Positions 7,097 to 13,938 of a stretch of 13,938 nucleotides of DNA are shown here, one piece after another. A program made the position numbers and the translations under genes. Every line of letters begins with the position of its first letter. Positions within the stretch are counted from its first letter, which is position 1. The notes below the pieces were generated by a model that saw only the letters and a list, made by a program, of their open reading frames with translations, was not told where the DNA came from and made no database searches. The DNA is from JBGSIZ01 sp041742255 (GTDB lineage: Bacteria > Pseudomonadota > Alphaproteobacteria > Rhodobacterales > Rhodobacteraceae). The stretch covers positions 1 through 13,938 of the forward strand of contig JBGSIZ010000044.1 of NCBI GenBank assembly GCA_041742255.1, written 5' to 3'.

Positions 7097-7648
7097 TTAT
7101 TTCGGGCTGCGTTTGGCCAGAATACGCTGCAACGTGCGGCGGTGCATGTTCAACCGCCGGGCGGTTTCAGACACGTTCCGGTCGCACAATTCATACACCC
7201 GCTGAATATGTTCCCACCGCACCCGGTCCGCACTCATCGGGTTTTCGGGGGGCGGGGGCAGCTCGCCTCCCCGCTGCAACAAGGCGTTGATGATATCCTC
7301 GGCATCGGCGGGCTTGGACAGGTAATCGGTCGCGCCGATCTTGACCGCGGCAACTGCTGTGGCAATCGCGCCGTATCCGGTCAAAACGACAATCCGGCTA
7401 TCGGGGCGACGCGCGCGGATCGTTTCCACCACGTCCAACCCGTTGCCATCCCCCAACCGCAGGTCCACCACGGCATAGGCGGGGGGACGCGCCGTCCCGA
7501 TTGCCTTGCCCGCCGCCACGCAATCCGCAATTTCCACCGAAAAACCGCGCCGTTCCATGGCCTTGGCCAACCGCTTCAGAAACACGTCATCATCATCAAC
7601 CAGAAGCAGCGTCTGGTCCGGGCCCAGTTCCAGCGTTTCGGCGTCCAT
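7097..7648 (-). CDS. regA: Redox response regulator RegA (PrrA/ActR family)
   Basis: RegA is the DNA-binding partner of RegB and controls photosynthesis, carbon and nitrogen fixation, respiration and other redox-linked genes in Alphaproteobacteria. The 183 residues match the family length. The receiver domain (about 12-125) shows the acidic pocket LLLVDDDD (Asp18-21), the phosphoacceptor Asp62 in VVDLRLGDGNGLDVV, Thr90 in VVLTGYG and Lys112 in YLSKPAD. After a proline linker (PPPPENP) comes a Fis-type helix-turn-helix, SETARRLNMHRRTLQRILAK, essentially the highly conserved RegA DNA-binding helix. The start at 7648 has AGGAGAG eight bases upstream. It follows senC by 52 bases on the same strand. 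hvrA, which follows regA in Rhodobacter, is absent; a convergent GNAT gene is found instead. Confidence 0.96.
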   Translation of the reverse strand: MDAETLELGPDQTLLLVDDDDVFLKRLAKAMERRGFSVEIADCVAAGKAIGTARPPAYAVVDLRLGDGNGLDVVETIRARRPDSRIVVLTGYGAIATAVAAVKIGATDYLSKPADAEDIINALLQRGGELPPPPENPMSADRVRWEHIQRVYELCDRNVSETARRLNMHRRTLQRILAKRSPK

Positions 7649-7700
7649 CGTCTTGGCTCTCCTATTTTCAGGGCTAGACGTAGCGGCCCAACGGCTCAGG

Positions 7701-8324
7701 TCAATTCAGGCGCGCAGCGGCCTTGGCAAAGCATGCGGCGCGTTCGGCCACCACCTCGGGGCTGTCATTCCGGTTATAGAAATCCAGAACACCCAACCCC
7801 GGAACGGCAAGATAGCTGAACGTGGAGTGATTGACTGTATAATTCACCGGGTCATCGTCATTCTTGCTGAAAAACGTTTTGTAGGCGCGGGATGCGGCGG
7901 CGACCTGTTCGGGCGACCCGGTCAGGCCGATCATCTTGTCATGAAAATTTTCAGAATAACTGCCCACAATTTCGGGCGTGTCGCGGTCCGGATCAATGGA
8001 AATGAAAACAGGCGTCGCGGAAATCCCTTGTGCGGCAAGGATATCCACCGCGGCCGCGTTGCGGGCATTGTCCAGCGGGCAAACGTCCGGGCAAAACGTA
8101 AAACCAAAATAGATCAACGTCGGTTCGGTAATCACCTGCGCGTCTGTCACGGTCTGGCCGGTGTTGTTCAGCAATTCAAACGGCCCCCCAATGCTCCCTG
8201 CAACCTGCCCGCCACCGCAATCGTCAAACGGGTCGGACGGGGCCATCAGGGTCGTGGCCAGAACGCCGGCCACCAACAGTGTCACAATGGCCGCCGCACT
8301 TCCCAGCGCTATAGTCCGGTTCAT
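7701..8324 (-). CDS. senC: SCO1/SenC/PrrC copper chaperone for cytochrome oxidase assembly
   Basis: The protein is a membrane-anchored periplasmic thioredoxin-fold copper protein that helps load copper into cytochrome c oxidase and may signal to RegB-RegA. It has 207 residues: an N-terminal signal-anchor helix at about residues 5-27, then the SCO domain with the copper ligands Cys78 and Cys82 in FTFCPDVCPLD and His166 in VNHSTFSYL. PVFISIDPDRDTPE and a regular SCO C-terminus (AVPGLGVLDFY) follow. Additional Cys residues lie at 36 and 198. Start choice: an ATG at 8345 extends the frame, but AAGGAG lies six bases before the ATG at 8324 and that start leads straight into the hydrophobic anchor. 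It is divergent from regB and co-directional with regA, the classic reg locus order. Confidence 0.95.
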   Translation of the reverse strand: MNRTIALGSAAAIVTLLVAGVLATTLMAPSDPFDDCGGGQVAGSIGGPFELLNNTGQTVTDAQVITEPTLIYFGFTFCPDVCPLDNARNAAAVDILAAQGISATPVFISIDPDRDTPEIVGSYSENFHDKMIGLTGSPEQVAAASRAYKTFFSKNDDDPVNYTVNHSTFSYLAVPGLGVLDFYNRNDSPEVVAERAACFAKAAARLN

Positions 8325-8406
8325 CGCTTGCTCCTTTGCGCGCACGCGCCTTAAGTTCCGGGGGGCTTCCCCGCTCTACACCGCGCCCTCAGTTCAGGAT
8401 GGCCCA
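8325..8406. promoter_or_regulatory. Divergent regB / senC-regA control region
   Basis: Only 82 bases separate the divergent starts of senC and regB, so both promoters must lie in it or overlap the coding ends. It holds the senC ribosome-binding site (AAGGAG on the minus strand), the regB one (AGGA at 8396-8399), and a short G/C inverted repeat around CCGGGGGGCTTCCCCG. I could not identify convincing -35/-10 hexamers, nor an FNR-type site or a good RegA site. Confidence 0.4.
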
Positions 8407-9804
8407 ATGTCAGTGTCGGACCTTGACGTATTCCACGATCGCGCCCGAAGCAATTGGGTGCGGCATCAGACTCTTGTGACCCTGCGCTGGTTTGCAATTG
8501 CCGGGCAAATCGCGGCGATCCTTGTGGGGGTTTATGCGTTTCATCTGCAACTGGAAATCGGACTGGCCACCGCCACCATCGGGGCATCCATTCTGGCCAA
8601 TCTGTTTTCGACCGTCCTGTATCCCACCGGAAAACGGTTGTCTGAACGCGAGGCGACGCTGATCCTCATGTTCGACCTGCTGCAACTTGGGCTCCTGCTT
8701 TATCTGACGGGGGGGCTGAACAACCCCTTTGCGCTGCTGTTGCTGGCCCCGGTGACCATTGCGGCGACGTTCCTGCATTTTCAGGGCACGGCGTTGATGG
8801 GGGCCATGGCGATCCTTCTGATCACGGCCTTATCGCGCAACTATCTGCCCCTGCGGACCGAGGCGGAAACGATCCTCCAACTCCCCCCGCTGTTCTTGTT
8901 CGGCACATGGGTGTCGCTGGTGACGGGGGTCGTGTTTCTGGGCATCTACGCGCGTCAGGTGACAGGCGAAATGCATGACATGAGCGCGGCGCTGCTGGCC
9001 ACTCAGAACGCGCTGGCGCGGGAACAGAAACTGACCGATCTGGGGGGGGTTGTGGCGGCTGCGGCCCACGAACTTGGCACGCCCTTGGCCACCATCAAAC
9101 TCATCAGCGGGGAACTGTTGTTCGATTTCCCGCCCGGCACCGACGCCCACGACGACCTGACCACCATCCGCGCCGAGGCCGACCGTTGCCGCGATATTCT
9201 GCGGTCCATGGGGCGCGCGGGCAAGGATGACACGCTGTTGCGCCGTGCCCCGCTGGAAACCGTGGTGCGCGAAGCAGCGGAACCCCACGCCAACCGGGGC
9301 AAGGTGCTCAAGGTGCTGATCTCGCCCGAGGCATTCAATCCGGGGCAACAACCCGTGATCGAACGACGTCCCGAGATTATCCACGGCCTGCGCAACCTGA
9401 TCCAGAACGCCGTCGATTTCTCAGCGACAGCGGTCTACATCGAAATGGAGTGGACCGGGGACAGGATCACATTGCGCATTGCCGATGATGGCCAAGGGTT
9501 CCCGCCGTCGGTGTTTGGCCGGATCGGCAGCCCCTTCGTGCGCCGCCGCCGCGCGGACGAGGTGCAACCGCTCCGCCCCGGCTACGAAGGGATGGGGCTG
9601 GGCCTGTTCATCGCCAAGACGCTGCTGGAACGCAGCGGCGCACGGCTCGGGTTTTCGAATGGCGGCGCGCGGATCATTGGCGGGCCGGATGCGCCCTTGG
9701 GGTCGGGGGCGATTGTCGTCGTGGATTGGCCGCGATCCGCCGTGGATGCGGTGATGCAGGACGGCGGCGCACCCCTCGCCGAAAACAAACGGTTCGAGGC
9801 GTGA
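8407..9804 (+). CDS. regB: Redox sensor histidine kinase RegB (PrrB)
   Basis: RegB is the membrane kinase that phosphorylates RegA when the respiratory chain is reduced. The 465-residue protein has about six hydrophobic helices between residues 23 and 182, including the conserved quinone-binding heptapeptide GGLNNPF at 102-108. The H-box is AAHELGTPLATIKL with phosphoacceptor His221. Cys261 in EADRCRDIL lies exactly 40 residues later, the same spacing as His225 and redox-active Cys265 of R. capsulatus RegB. The N box NLIQNAVDF, G1 IADDGQGF and G2 YEGMGLGLFIAKTLL complete the ATPase. The start at 8407 is chosen for the family N-terminus and AGGA eight bases upstream; the open frame from 8161 runs antisense to senC. 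All sensing residues are present, so it should be functional. Confidence 0.97.
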   Translation: MSVSDLDVFHDRARSNWVRHQTLVTLRWFAIAGQIAAILVGVYAFHLQLEIGLATATIGASILANLFSTVLYPTGKRLSEREATLILMFDLLQLGLLLYLTGGLNNPFALLLLAPVTIAATFLHFQGTALMGAMAILLITALSRNYLPLRTEAETILQLPPLFLFGTWVSLVTGVVFLGIYARQVTGEMHDMSAALLATQNALAREQKLTDLGGVVAAAAHELGTPLATIKLISGELLFDFPPGTDAHDDLTTIRAEADRCRDILRSMGRAGKDDTLLRRAPLETVVREAAEPHANRGKVLKVLISPEAFNPGQQPVIERRPEIIHGLRNLIQNAVDFSATAVYIEMEWTGDRITLRIADDGQGFPPSVFGRIGSPFVRRRRADEVQPLRPGYEGMGLGLFIAKTLLERSGARLGFSNGGARIIGGPDAPLGSGAIVVVDWPRSAVDAVMQDGGAPLAENKRFEA

Positions 9805-9820
9805 TCCGTTTTTGGCGGCC

Positions 9821-9837
9821 TTAACCGTCAATTAACC
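9821..9837. promoter_or_regulatory. CtrA-type binding site upstream of the PAS/DivL-like gene
   Basis: TTAACCGTCAATTAACC fits the full CtrA consensus TTAA-N7-TTAA exactly, and both halves continue as TTAACC. It lies in the 75-base gap between regB and the PAS gene, centred about 51 bases before the ATG. This is the usual place for an operator overlapping the -35 region. TTAA is rare in this GC-rich window, which makes chance less likely. No clear -10 was found downstream. Confidence 0.7.
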
Positions 9838-9879
9838 AAACTGGGCGACGGTCAGCAGGCAATCAGGGAGAATCCCGTC

Positions 9880-11478
9880 ATGCTCGACCCAATTCAGATG
9901 TTTCTTGTGACCGCCATCGCGCTGGTGGGCGCGGGCGGAATCATCATGTTGATCAACACAATGTCGGCCCCGCGCCGCCATTCCGCCCGCACCCTGTTGA
10001 AAGAGGCCGAAGACACCGTCGCCTTCCTGTTCGACGACACCACGCTGGTGGACGCGACGCCGGCGGGGCGGGCGATCTTTGCGCGGCGGGACTCGTCAAA
10101 ATCCGACTGGGATCAATTCGTTGTCATCTTTGGCCCCCGATTTCTGACCCTGCGCAAAGAGGTGGCGCATCTGGCCGAGGATGGGTCCCGCCGGATCGAG
10201 GCGACGACACAGGACGGGTCCTATATCGACGCCGAATTCTGGGACGGCATGGCCCGGCTGACCTATTTCGAAACGCCGCAGGCACACATGGGGTCAGACA
10301 TCGTGGCCCAATCCGCGCTGATGCAAGAGGCCGAAACGCTGCGATCCATCGCCGACGATTCGCCGCAACTGATCTGGAAGGAAACGCTGACGGGCGAAAT
10401 CGTCTGGGCCAATCGGATCTACATCGCGCAGGCGGACAAATTGCACCCCGCCACCAGTGAAACAGGTCCAACGTGGCCGCCTGCATCCTTGTTTCCCAAC
10501 ATCGACCACCCCCACGAAACGGACCGGACGCTCGTCCGCCGGATCGCGGTGCAACCCAAAGATGGGCGCGACCCGCAATGGTATGAGGTGACATCGGTCG
10601 TGCGCGGCACCGAGGTCGTGCATTTCGGCACCGACGTCAACGAAATCGTCAGGACCGAAACGATGCGGCACAATTTCGTGCAAACCATGGGCAACACCTT
10701 TGCCCAGTTGTCGATCGGGCTTGCGATTTTTGACAAGGATCGGCGCCTGATGATCTTTAACCCGGCCTTGGGCGACCTCACCGGGCTTTCGGTGCAATTC
10801 CTGTCTGGCCGGCCACAGTTGCAAGGGTTTCTGGACGGTCTGCGCGAAATGCGGATGCTGCCAGAACCCAAGAATTACGCGGCATGGCGCGAAGATATGG
10901 CCGCGCTGGAACTCGCCGCCAAACACGGCACCTATTGCGAAAACTGGGATATTCCGAACGGTCAGACGTTCCGCGTCACCGGGCGGCCACACCCCGACGG
11001 AGCCATCGCATTCCTGTTCGAGGACATCAGCGCAGAGGTGTCGCTGACCCGCCGGTTCCGCGCCGAACTGGAGGTGTCGCAGGCCGCACTCGATTCGATG
11101 GACGAAGCCGTGGCGGTGTTTTCTGCGGCGGGCACGCTCACCATCAGCAATGCGGCCTACACCCGTCTTTGGGCCAGCGACGCCATTCCCAGTTTTGCCG
11201 ACACCAGCGTCGTGGAACAAAGCCGCCTGTGGCAACAAATGTCTGCCCCTTCCAGCCTTTGGGGCCAAATTCGGGAATTTGTGGGCGGGTTCACGGACCG
11301 GTCCCCCCTGACCGAAATTGTGGCGCTCAAGGATGGGCGGCACCTTGCGTGCCGGATCGTGCCGATGCCGCGCGGTGGATCGCTGATCGGGTTCCGGCAC
11401 GACGTGGACGTGGTGACCGACGTCACCAGCCCCGGCACAGGCCGCACCGCACGCGAACTGCTGTCGGTCGCGGGCTGA
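9880..11478 (+). CDS. Membrane-anchored multi-PAS protein without a kinase domain (DivL-like candidate)
   Basis: The 532-residue protein has one N-terminal membrane helix (about 5-27) followed by four PAS-like units at roughly 45-130, 152-255, 268-385 and 400-495. The third and fourth show PAS_7-type phrases such as LAIFDKDRRLMIFNPALGDL and DEAVAVFSAAGTLTISNAAY, linked by an amphipathic helix (RRFRAELEVSQAALDSMDEA). It then stops: no H-box, N-box or G-boxes are seen, and the 80 bases to tsaE contain no kinase remnant. This N-terminal architecture resembles DivL, the atypical kinase that acts with CckA on the CtrA pathway in Caulobacter, minus its C-terminal kinase half; a PAS-protein DivL homologue is also known in Rhodobacter capsulatus. 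The DivL assignment is inference. The start has AGGGAG (9865-9870) nine bases upstream, and a CtrA-type site precedes it. Confidence 0.75.
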   Translation: MLDPIQMFLVTAIALVGAGGIIMLINTMSAPRRHSARTLLKEAEDTVAFLFDDTTLVDATPAGRAIFARRDSSKSDWDQFVVIFGPRFLTLRKEVAHLAEDGSRRIEATTQDGSYIDAEFWDGMARLTYFETPQAHMGSDIVAQSALMQEAETLRSIADDSPQLIWKETLTGEIVWANRIYIAQADKLHPATSETGPTWPPASLFPNIDHPHETDRTLVRRIAVQPKDGRDPQWYEVTSVVRGTEVVHFGTDVNEIVRTETMRHNFVQTMGNTFAQLSIGLAIFDKDRRLMIFNPALGDLTGLSVQFLSGRPQLQGFLDGLREMRMLPEPKNYAAWREDMAALELAAKHGTYCENWDIPNGQTFRVTGRPHPDGAIAFLFEDISAEVSLTRRFRAELEVSQAALDSMDEAVAVFSAAGTLTISNAAYTRLWASDAIPSFADTSVVEQSRLWQQMSAPSSLWGQIREFVGGFTDRSPLTEIVALKDGRHLACRIVPMPRGGSLIGFRHDVDVVTDVTSPGTGRTARELLSVAG

Positions 11479-11494
11479 CGACGGCGCGCAGGCC

Positions 11495-11520
11495 CCATGC
11501 CACCGTCATGGATCGTTTTT
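11495..11520 (+). terminator. Weak terminator-like hairpin after the PAS gene
   Basis: CCATG (11495-11499) / CATGG (11507-11511) with a seven-base loop, followed after four bases by TTTTT (11516-11520). The stem is only five pairs, so termination is likely weak. It does sit exactly between the PAS gene and tsaE. Confidence 0.25.
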
Positions 11521-11558
11521 CGATTCTGTTTGGGTCTGAAACGCTCTAGGCTGTTGGC

Positions 11559-12035
11559 ATGTTTCACCCGCCGACGAAAATCCTGCTCGCTGACGAAGCC
11601 GCGACAACCCGCTTTGCCACCTGCCTTGGGGCGGGTCTGGGGGCGGGGGATTGCGTGCTGTTGTCCGGGTCCATCGGGGCGGGAAAATCATTCTTTGCGC
11701 GCGCGCTGATCCGGTCCCGGTTGGGCCCCGCGACCGAGGTGCCTTCGCCTACCTTTACCCTTGTGCAAACCTATCCGGACGACAGCGGCGGCCCGGATAT
11801 CTGGCACTGCGACCTCTACCGCCTGACCAGCGCGGGCGAGGTGGACGAACTTGGTCTCCAGGATGCGTTCGACACGGCGCTATGCCTGATCGAATGGCCG
11901 GACCGGTTGGGGCCCCTGACCCCGCCGGGCGCGCTGCATCTGGCCTTTGCGGCGGAACAGGATCACCACAGCGTCGCAGTCACAGCACCGGGGCGACACA
12001 GCGCGCTGGTCGCGGATTGTGCGGCCCATGTCTGA
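11559..12035 (+). CDS. tsaE: tRNA t6A biosynthesis ATPase TsaE
   Basis: TsaE is the small P-loop ATPase that resets the TsaBD complex during t6A synthesis on tRNA A37. The 158 residues show Walker A GSIGAGKS (37-44), where most homologues have GDLGAGKT, the switch-like VPSPTFTLVQTY (61-72), HCDLYRL with His83 and Asp85, and IEWPDRL near Glu112-Trp113. All the expected TsaE signatures are in place, so the Asp-to-Ser change in the P loop is probably tolerated. The partner tsaD is at the other end of this window, not in the same operon. The start ATG has no good ribosome-binding site; TAGGCT at 11547-11552 could be a -10 box giving a nearly leaderless mRNA. The stop overlaps amgK by eight bases (12028-12035). 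Confidence 0.96.
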   Translation: MFHPPTKILLADEAATTRFATCLGAGLGAGDCVLLSGSIGAGKSFFARALIRSRLGPATEVPSPTFTLVQTYPDDSGGPDIWHCDLYRLTSAGEVDELGLQDAFDTALCLIEWPDRLGPLTPPGALHLAFAAEQDHHSVAVTAPGRHSALVADCAAHV

Positions 12036-12978
12036 CGTCGCGACCTTTTTGCACGGCACGCCATGGGCGGATTGGACGCGGACAGCCTTTGACGGCGATG
12101 CATCGCAGCGGCGGTATTGGCGGCTGACCGGGGCCAGGGGTGCAACGGCGATCCTGATGCTTGACCCCCCCGGACCCACCTGCGCGCTGGACCGGTTCAT
12201 CCCCATCAGCGGACATTTACGGGCGGCAGGCCTGTGTGCCCCGGACATTTTGCACGCGGACCCCCTACGCGGTTTCGCCGTGATCGCGGATCTGGGGGCT
12301 GCCACTGTCGCGCACCATCTGGGAACCCATCCGCAAGATGAAACAGCGGTGTATCAGGCGGCCACGGATGTCCTGATCGCGCTGCAATACTGCGCCGTTC
12401 CGCCCGGCCTTGCGGCGCTGACCCCGGACGTTGGCGCGACCATGACCCACCTTTTCGCGGACCATTTCGCGCCACAGGCGGCGGTCATCTGGCCACAGGT
12501 CACCGCAGGTCTGGAAACCGCGCTCGGCACCCACACCGGGCCGGTCAACACCTTGTCCTTACGGGATTTTCACGCCGAAAACCTGATCTGGCGGCCGGAA
12601 TTGACTGGCACAGACCGGATCGGCCTGCTGGATTTTCAGGACGCGGTGGCAACCCCCGCGCTTTACGATCTCGTCTCACTTTTGCGAGACGTGCGGCGGG
12701 ACATTTCGGCCCAGACCCACGCGGCCTGCACCGAACGGATGCAATCGGCACTCGGGATGGACTCCCACGCCTTCAACGCCGCCTTTGCTGTTATCGCCGT
12801 GCAACGCAACCTGCGCATCCTTGGTATTTTCGAGCGGTTGATCCGGCTGGAGGGCAAGACACGCTACGCGGCCTTTGTCCCGCGCACGCTGCGGCTGTTG
12901 CAACAGGATCTGACCCATCCCGCGCTCCATGACATCGCGGCCCTTGTGTCGCCCTATCTGACGGCGAAAACACCATGA
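12028..12978 (+). CDS. amgK: Anomeric N-acetylmuramate/N-acetylglucosamine kinase AmgK
   Basis: AmgK phosphorylates MurNAc (and GlcNAc) at the anomeric carbon, the first step of the peptidoglycan recycling shunt that bypasses de novo UDP-MurNAc synthesis. The 316-residue protein belongs to the aminoglycoside-phosphotransferase-like kinase fold. GDASQRRYWRL (23-33) is the family N-lobe motif, LSLRDFHAENLIW supplies the catalytic loop with Asp180 and Asn185, and GLLDFQDAV the metal-binding Asp202, followed by YDLVSLLRDVRRD. Start at 12028 overlaps the tsaE stop (ATGTCTGA), which also gives the normal N-terminus; the frame is open further upstream only as a shadow of tsaE. The following gene, murU, encodes the next enzyme of the same pathway, which strongly supports AmgK over a generic phosphotransferase. 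Confidence 0.93.
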   Translation: MSDVATFLHGTPWADWTRTAFDGDASQRRYWRLTGARGATAILMLDPPGPTCALDRFIPISGHLRAAGLCAPDILHADPLRGFAVIADLGAATVAHHLGTHPQDETAVYQAATDVLIALQYCAVPPGLAALTPDVGATMTHLFADHFAPQAAVIWPQVTAGLETALGTHTGPVNTLSLRDFHAENLIWRPELTGTDRIGLLDFQDAVATPALYDLVSLLRDVRRDISAQTHAACTERMQSALGMDSHAFNAAFAVIAVQRNLRILGIFERLIRLEGKTRYAAFVPRTLRLLQQDLTHPALHDIAALVSPYLTAKTP

Positions 12979-13667
12979 CCCGCCCCGCGATCCTTGTGTT
13001 CGCCGCCGGATTTGGCACCCGCATGGGGGCGCTGACCCGGGATCGGCCCAAACCCCTTGTCACCGTGGCGGGGCGGGCGCTGCTCGATCACGCGCTTGAT
13101 CTGGCGACGGGGGCACAGATTTCGCGGATCGTGGTGAACATCCACTATAAGGGTGACATGATCCGAGACCATCTGGCCACGCGTCCGGATATCCGGATTT
13201 CAGACGAAACCGATGCTATCCTTGAAACAGGGGGCGGATTGCGTCAGGCGCTCCCGCTGCTTGGCCCCGGTCCGGTGTTCACGCTCAACAGCGATGCAAT
13301 CTGGCAGGGGCCCAACCCGCTGCACATCCTGCACTCGGCGTGGGACCCTGCCAGCATGGACGCGCTGTTGCTGTTGATCGACCAAAGCCGGGCGGTGGGC
13401 CACACAGGGCCGGGGGATTTCGGGATCGACGGCGCGGGCAGGCTGTCGCGGGGGGGCGGATACACCTACACCGGGGCGCAAATCCTGTGCCCGGACGGGG
13501 TGTCTGACATTCCGGACCGGGCATTCTCTCTCAACCGCTTGTGGGACCGGATGCTGGGCACCGGGCGGCTATGCGGCGTCGTCTATCCGGGGCAATGGTG
13601 CGATGTGGGTCAACCCGACAGCATCCCGTTGGCCGAAACCATGCTGAAGGGACGACGCGATGTTTGA
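12975..13667 (+). CDS. murU: N-acetylmuramate alpha-1-phosphate uridylyltransferase MurU
   Basis: MurU couples MurNAc-1-phosphate to UTP to give UDP-MurNAc, completing the cell-wall recycling shunt begun by AmgK. The 230 residues form a compact sugar-1-phosphate nucleotidyltransferase with the signature AAGFGTRMGALTRDRPKPL at 10-28 (Gly12, Arg16, Lys26), ETGGGLR (84-90) for the uridine site and LNSDAIW with the metal-binding Asp107. WCDVGQPDSI lies near the C-terminus. No acetyltransferase beta-helix is attached, as expected for MurU and unlike GlmU. A mannose-1-phosphate guanylyltransferase-like activity cannot be excluded from sequence, but the four-base ATGA overlap with amgK makes MurU the best reading. 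It overlaps addB by eight bases (ATGTTTGA). Confidence 0.92.
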   Translation: MTRPAILVFAAGFGTRMGALTRDRPKPLVTVAGRALLDHALDLATGAQISRIVVNIHYKGDMIRDHLATRPDIRISDETDAILETGGGLRQALPLLGPGPVFTLNSDAIWQGPNPLHILHSAWDPASMDALLLLIDQSRAVGHTGPGDFGIDGAGRLSRGGGYTYTGAQILCPDGVSDIPDRAFSLNRLWDRMLGTGRLCGVVYPGQWCDVGQPDSIPLAETMLKGRRDV

Positions 13668-13938
13668 CCCACCGGGAACACCCCGCGTTTTTGGCCTGCC
13701 ACCCGGCGTGGACTTTGGGCAAGCGGTGATTGACGGTTTGCTGACGCGGTGCGATCCGACCCAACCGGATGCGATGGCGCAGGTGGTCGTCCTCGTCAAC
13801 ACGCGCCGGATGCAACGGCGGCTGCGGGACTTGTTTGACACCGGGCCGGCACGGTTGCTGCCGCAGATCAAGGTGCTGTCGGACCTTGGGGCCGGACCTG
13901 CTGCCGCCCATATCCCCCCGGCTGTCCCTGCTTTGCGG
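13660..13938 (+). CDS. addB: Double-strand break repair protein AddB, 3' truncated
   Basis: Only the first 93 residues are in the window; the frame is open to the last base. The start reads MFDPPGTPRVFGLPPGVDFG, then AMAQVVVLVNTRRMQRRLRD and TGPARLLPQIKVLSDLG. This is the characteristic beginning of alphaproteobacterial AddB, the large nuclease/inactivated-helicase subunit of AddAB that processes DNA ends for recombination. The nuclease and iron-sulphur residues lie beyond the window and cannot be checked. The ATG overlaps the murU stop by eight bases. The tsaE-amgK-murU-addB order is common in Alphaproteobacteria, usually followed by addA and trxA. Confidence 0.88.
   Translation, partial: MFDPPGTPRVFGLPPGVDFGQAVIDGLLTRCDPTQPDAMAQVVVLVNTRRMQRRLRDLFDTGPARLLPQIKVLSDLGAGPAAAHIPPAVPALR

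Noticed and set aside
6680..7819. 379-codon plus-strand frame spanning the GNAT gene and regA
   Set aside because: It is out of frame with the GNAT gene and antisense to regA, both of which show clear motifs.
8161..8406. N-terminal extension of RegB by 82 codons
   Set aside because: It would run antisense through senC; the start at 8407 has a ribosome-binding site and the family N-terminus.
9805..9820. T run (GTTTTTGG) after regB as a terminator
   Set aside because: No stem precedes it.
10294..11400. 368-codon minus-strand frame inside the PAS gene
   Set aside because: Shadow of the PAS coding sequence; no recognisable domain, start signal or neighbour support.

Overview
The window is GC-rich chromosomal DNA that most resembles a member of the Rhodobacterales (Roseobacter/Rhodobacter-type Alphaproteobacteria). 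The evidence is a RegB / SenC / RegA redox-control locus close to ahcY, a tsaE-amgK-murU-addB cluster, a tsaD-gpsA-EVE cluster, and a CtrA-type operator TTAA-N7-TTAA. It holds sixteen protein genes, the first and last cut by the window edges. I see no rRNA, tRNA, CRISPR array, insertion sequence or prophage gene, and no gene-free stretch over 300 bases.

Layout. (1) 2-2656, plus strand: tsaD (5' truncated), gpsA, an EVE-domain protein and a four-helix DUF1761 membrane protein. The first three are joined by stop/start overlaps. (2) 2657-2875: a 219-base gap with two strong hairpins that both work as minus-strand terminators, and a possible small RNA between them. (3) 2876-4799, minus strand: ahcY followed by a DUF2853 protein, each with its own hairpin. 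(4) 4932-7086, plus strand: a GT8 glycosyltransferase, an HD-domain phosphohydrolase and a GNAT acetyltransferase. (5) 7097-9804: the redox two-component locus, with senC-regA on the minus strand and regB divergent across an 82-base gap. (6) 9880-11478: a membrane-anchored four-PAS protein with no kinase domain, preceded by a perfect CtrA-type site. I read it as a shortened DivL-like protein. (7) 11559-13938, plus strand: tsaE, amgK, murU and the start of addB, each overlapping the next.

How the genes fit together: TsaD and TsaE are two parts of the t6A tRNA-modification machinery at opposite ends of the window. AmgK and MurU act in sequence to recycle MurNAc to UDP-MurNAc for peptidoglycan. 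RegB-RegA senses redox state through quinone and a reactive cysteine and controls energy metabolism, with SenC serving cytochrome oxidase assembly. AhcY removes S-adenosylhomocysteine.

Most of the window is conserved housekeeping sequence and I find no obvious new defence or mobile system. The parts most worth a second look are the kinase-less PAS/DivL-like gene with its CtrA operator beside regB, and the candidate structured RNA around 2658-2765.
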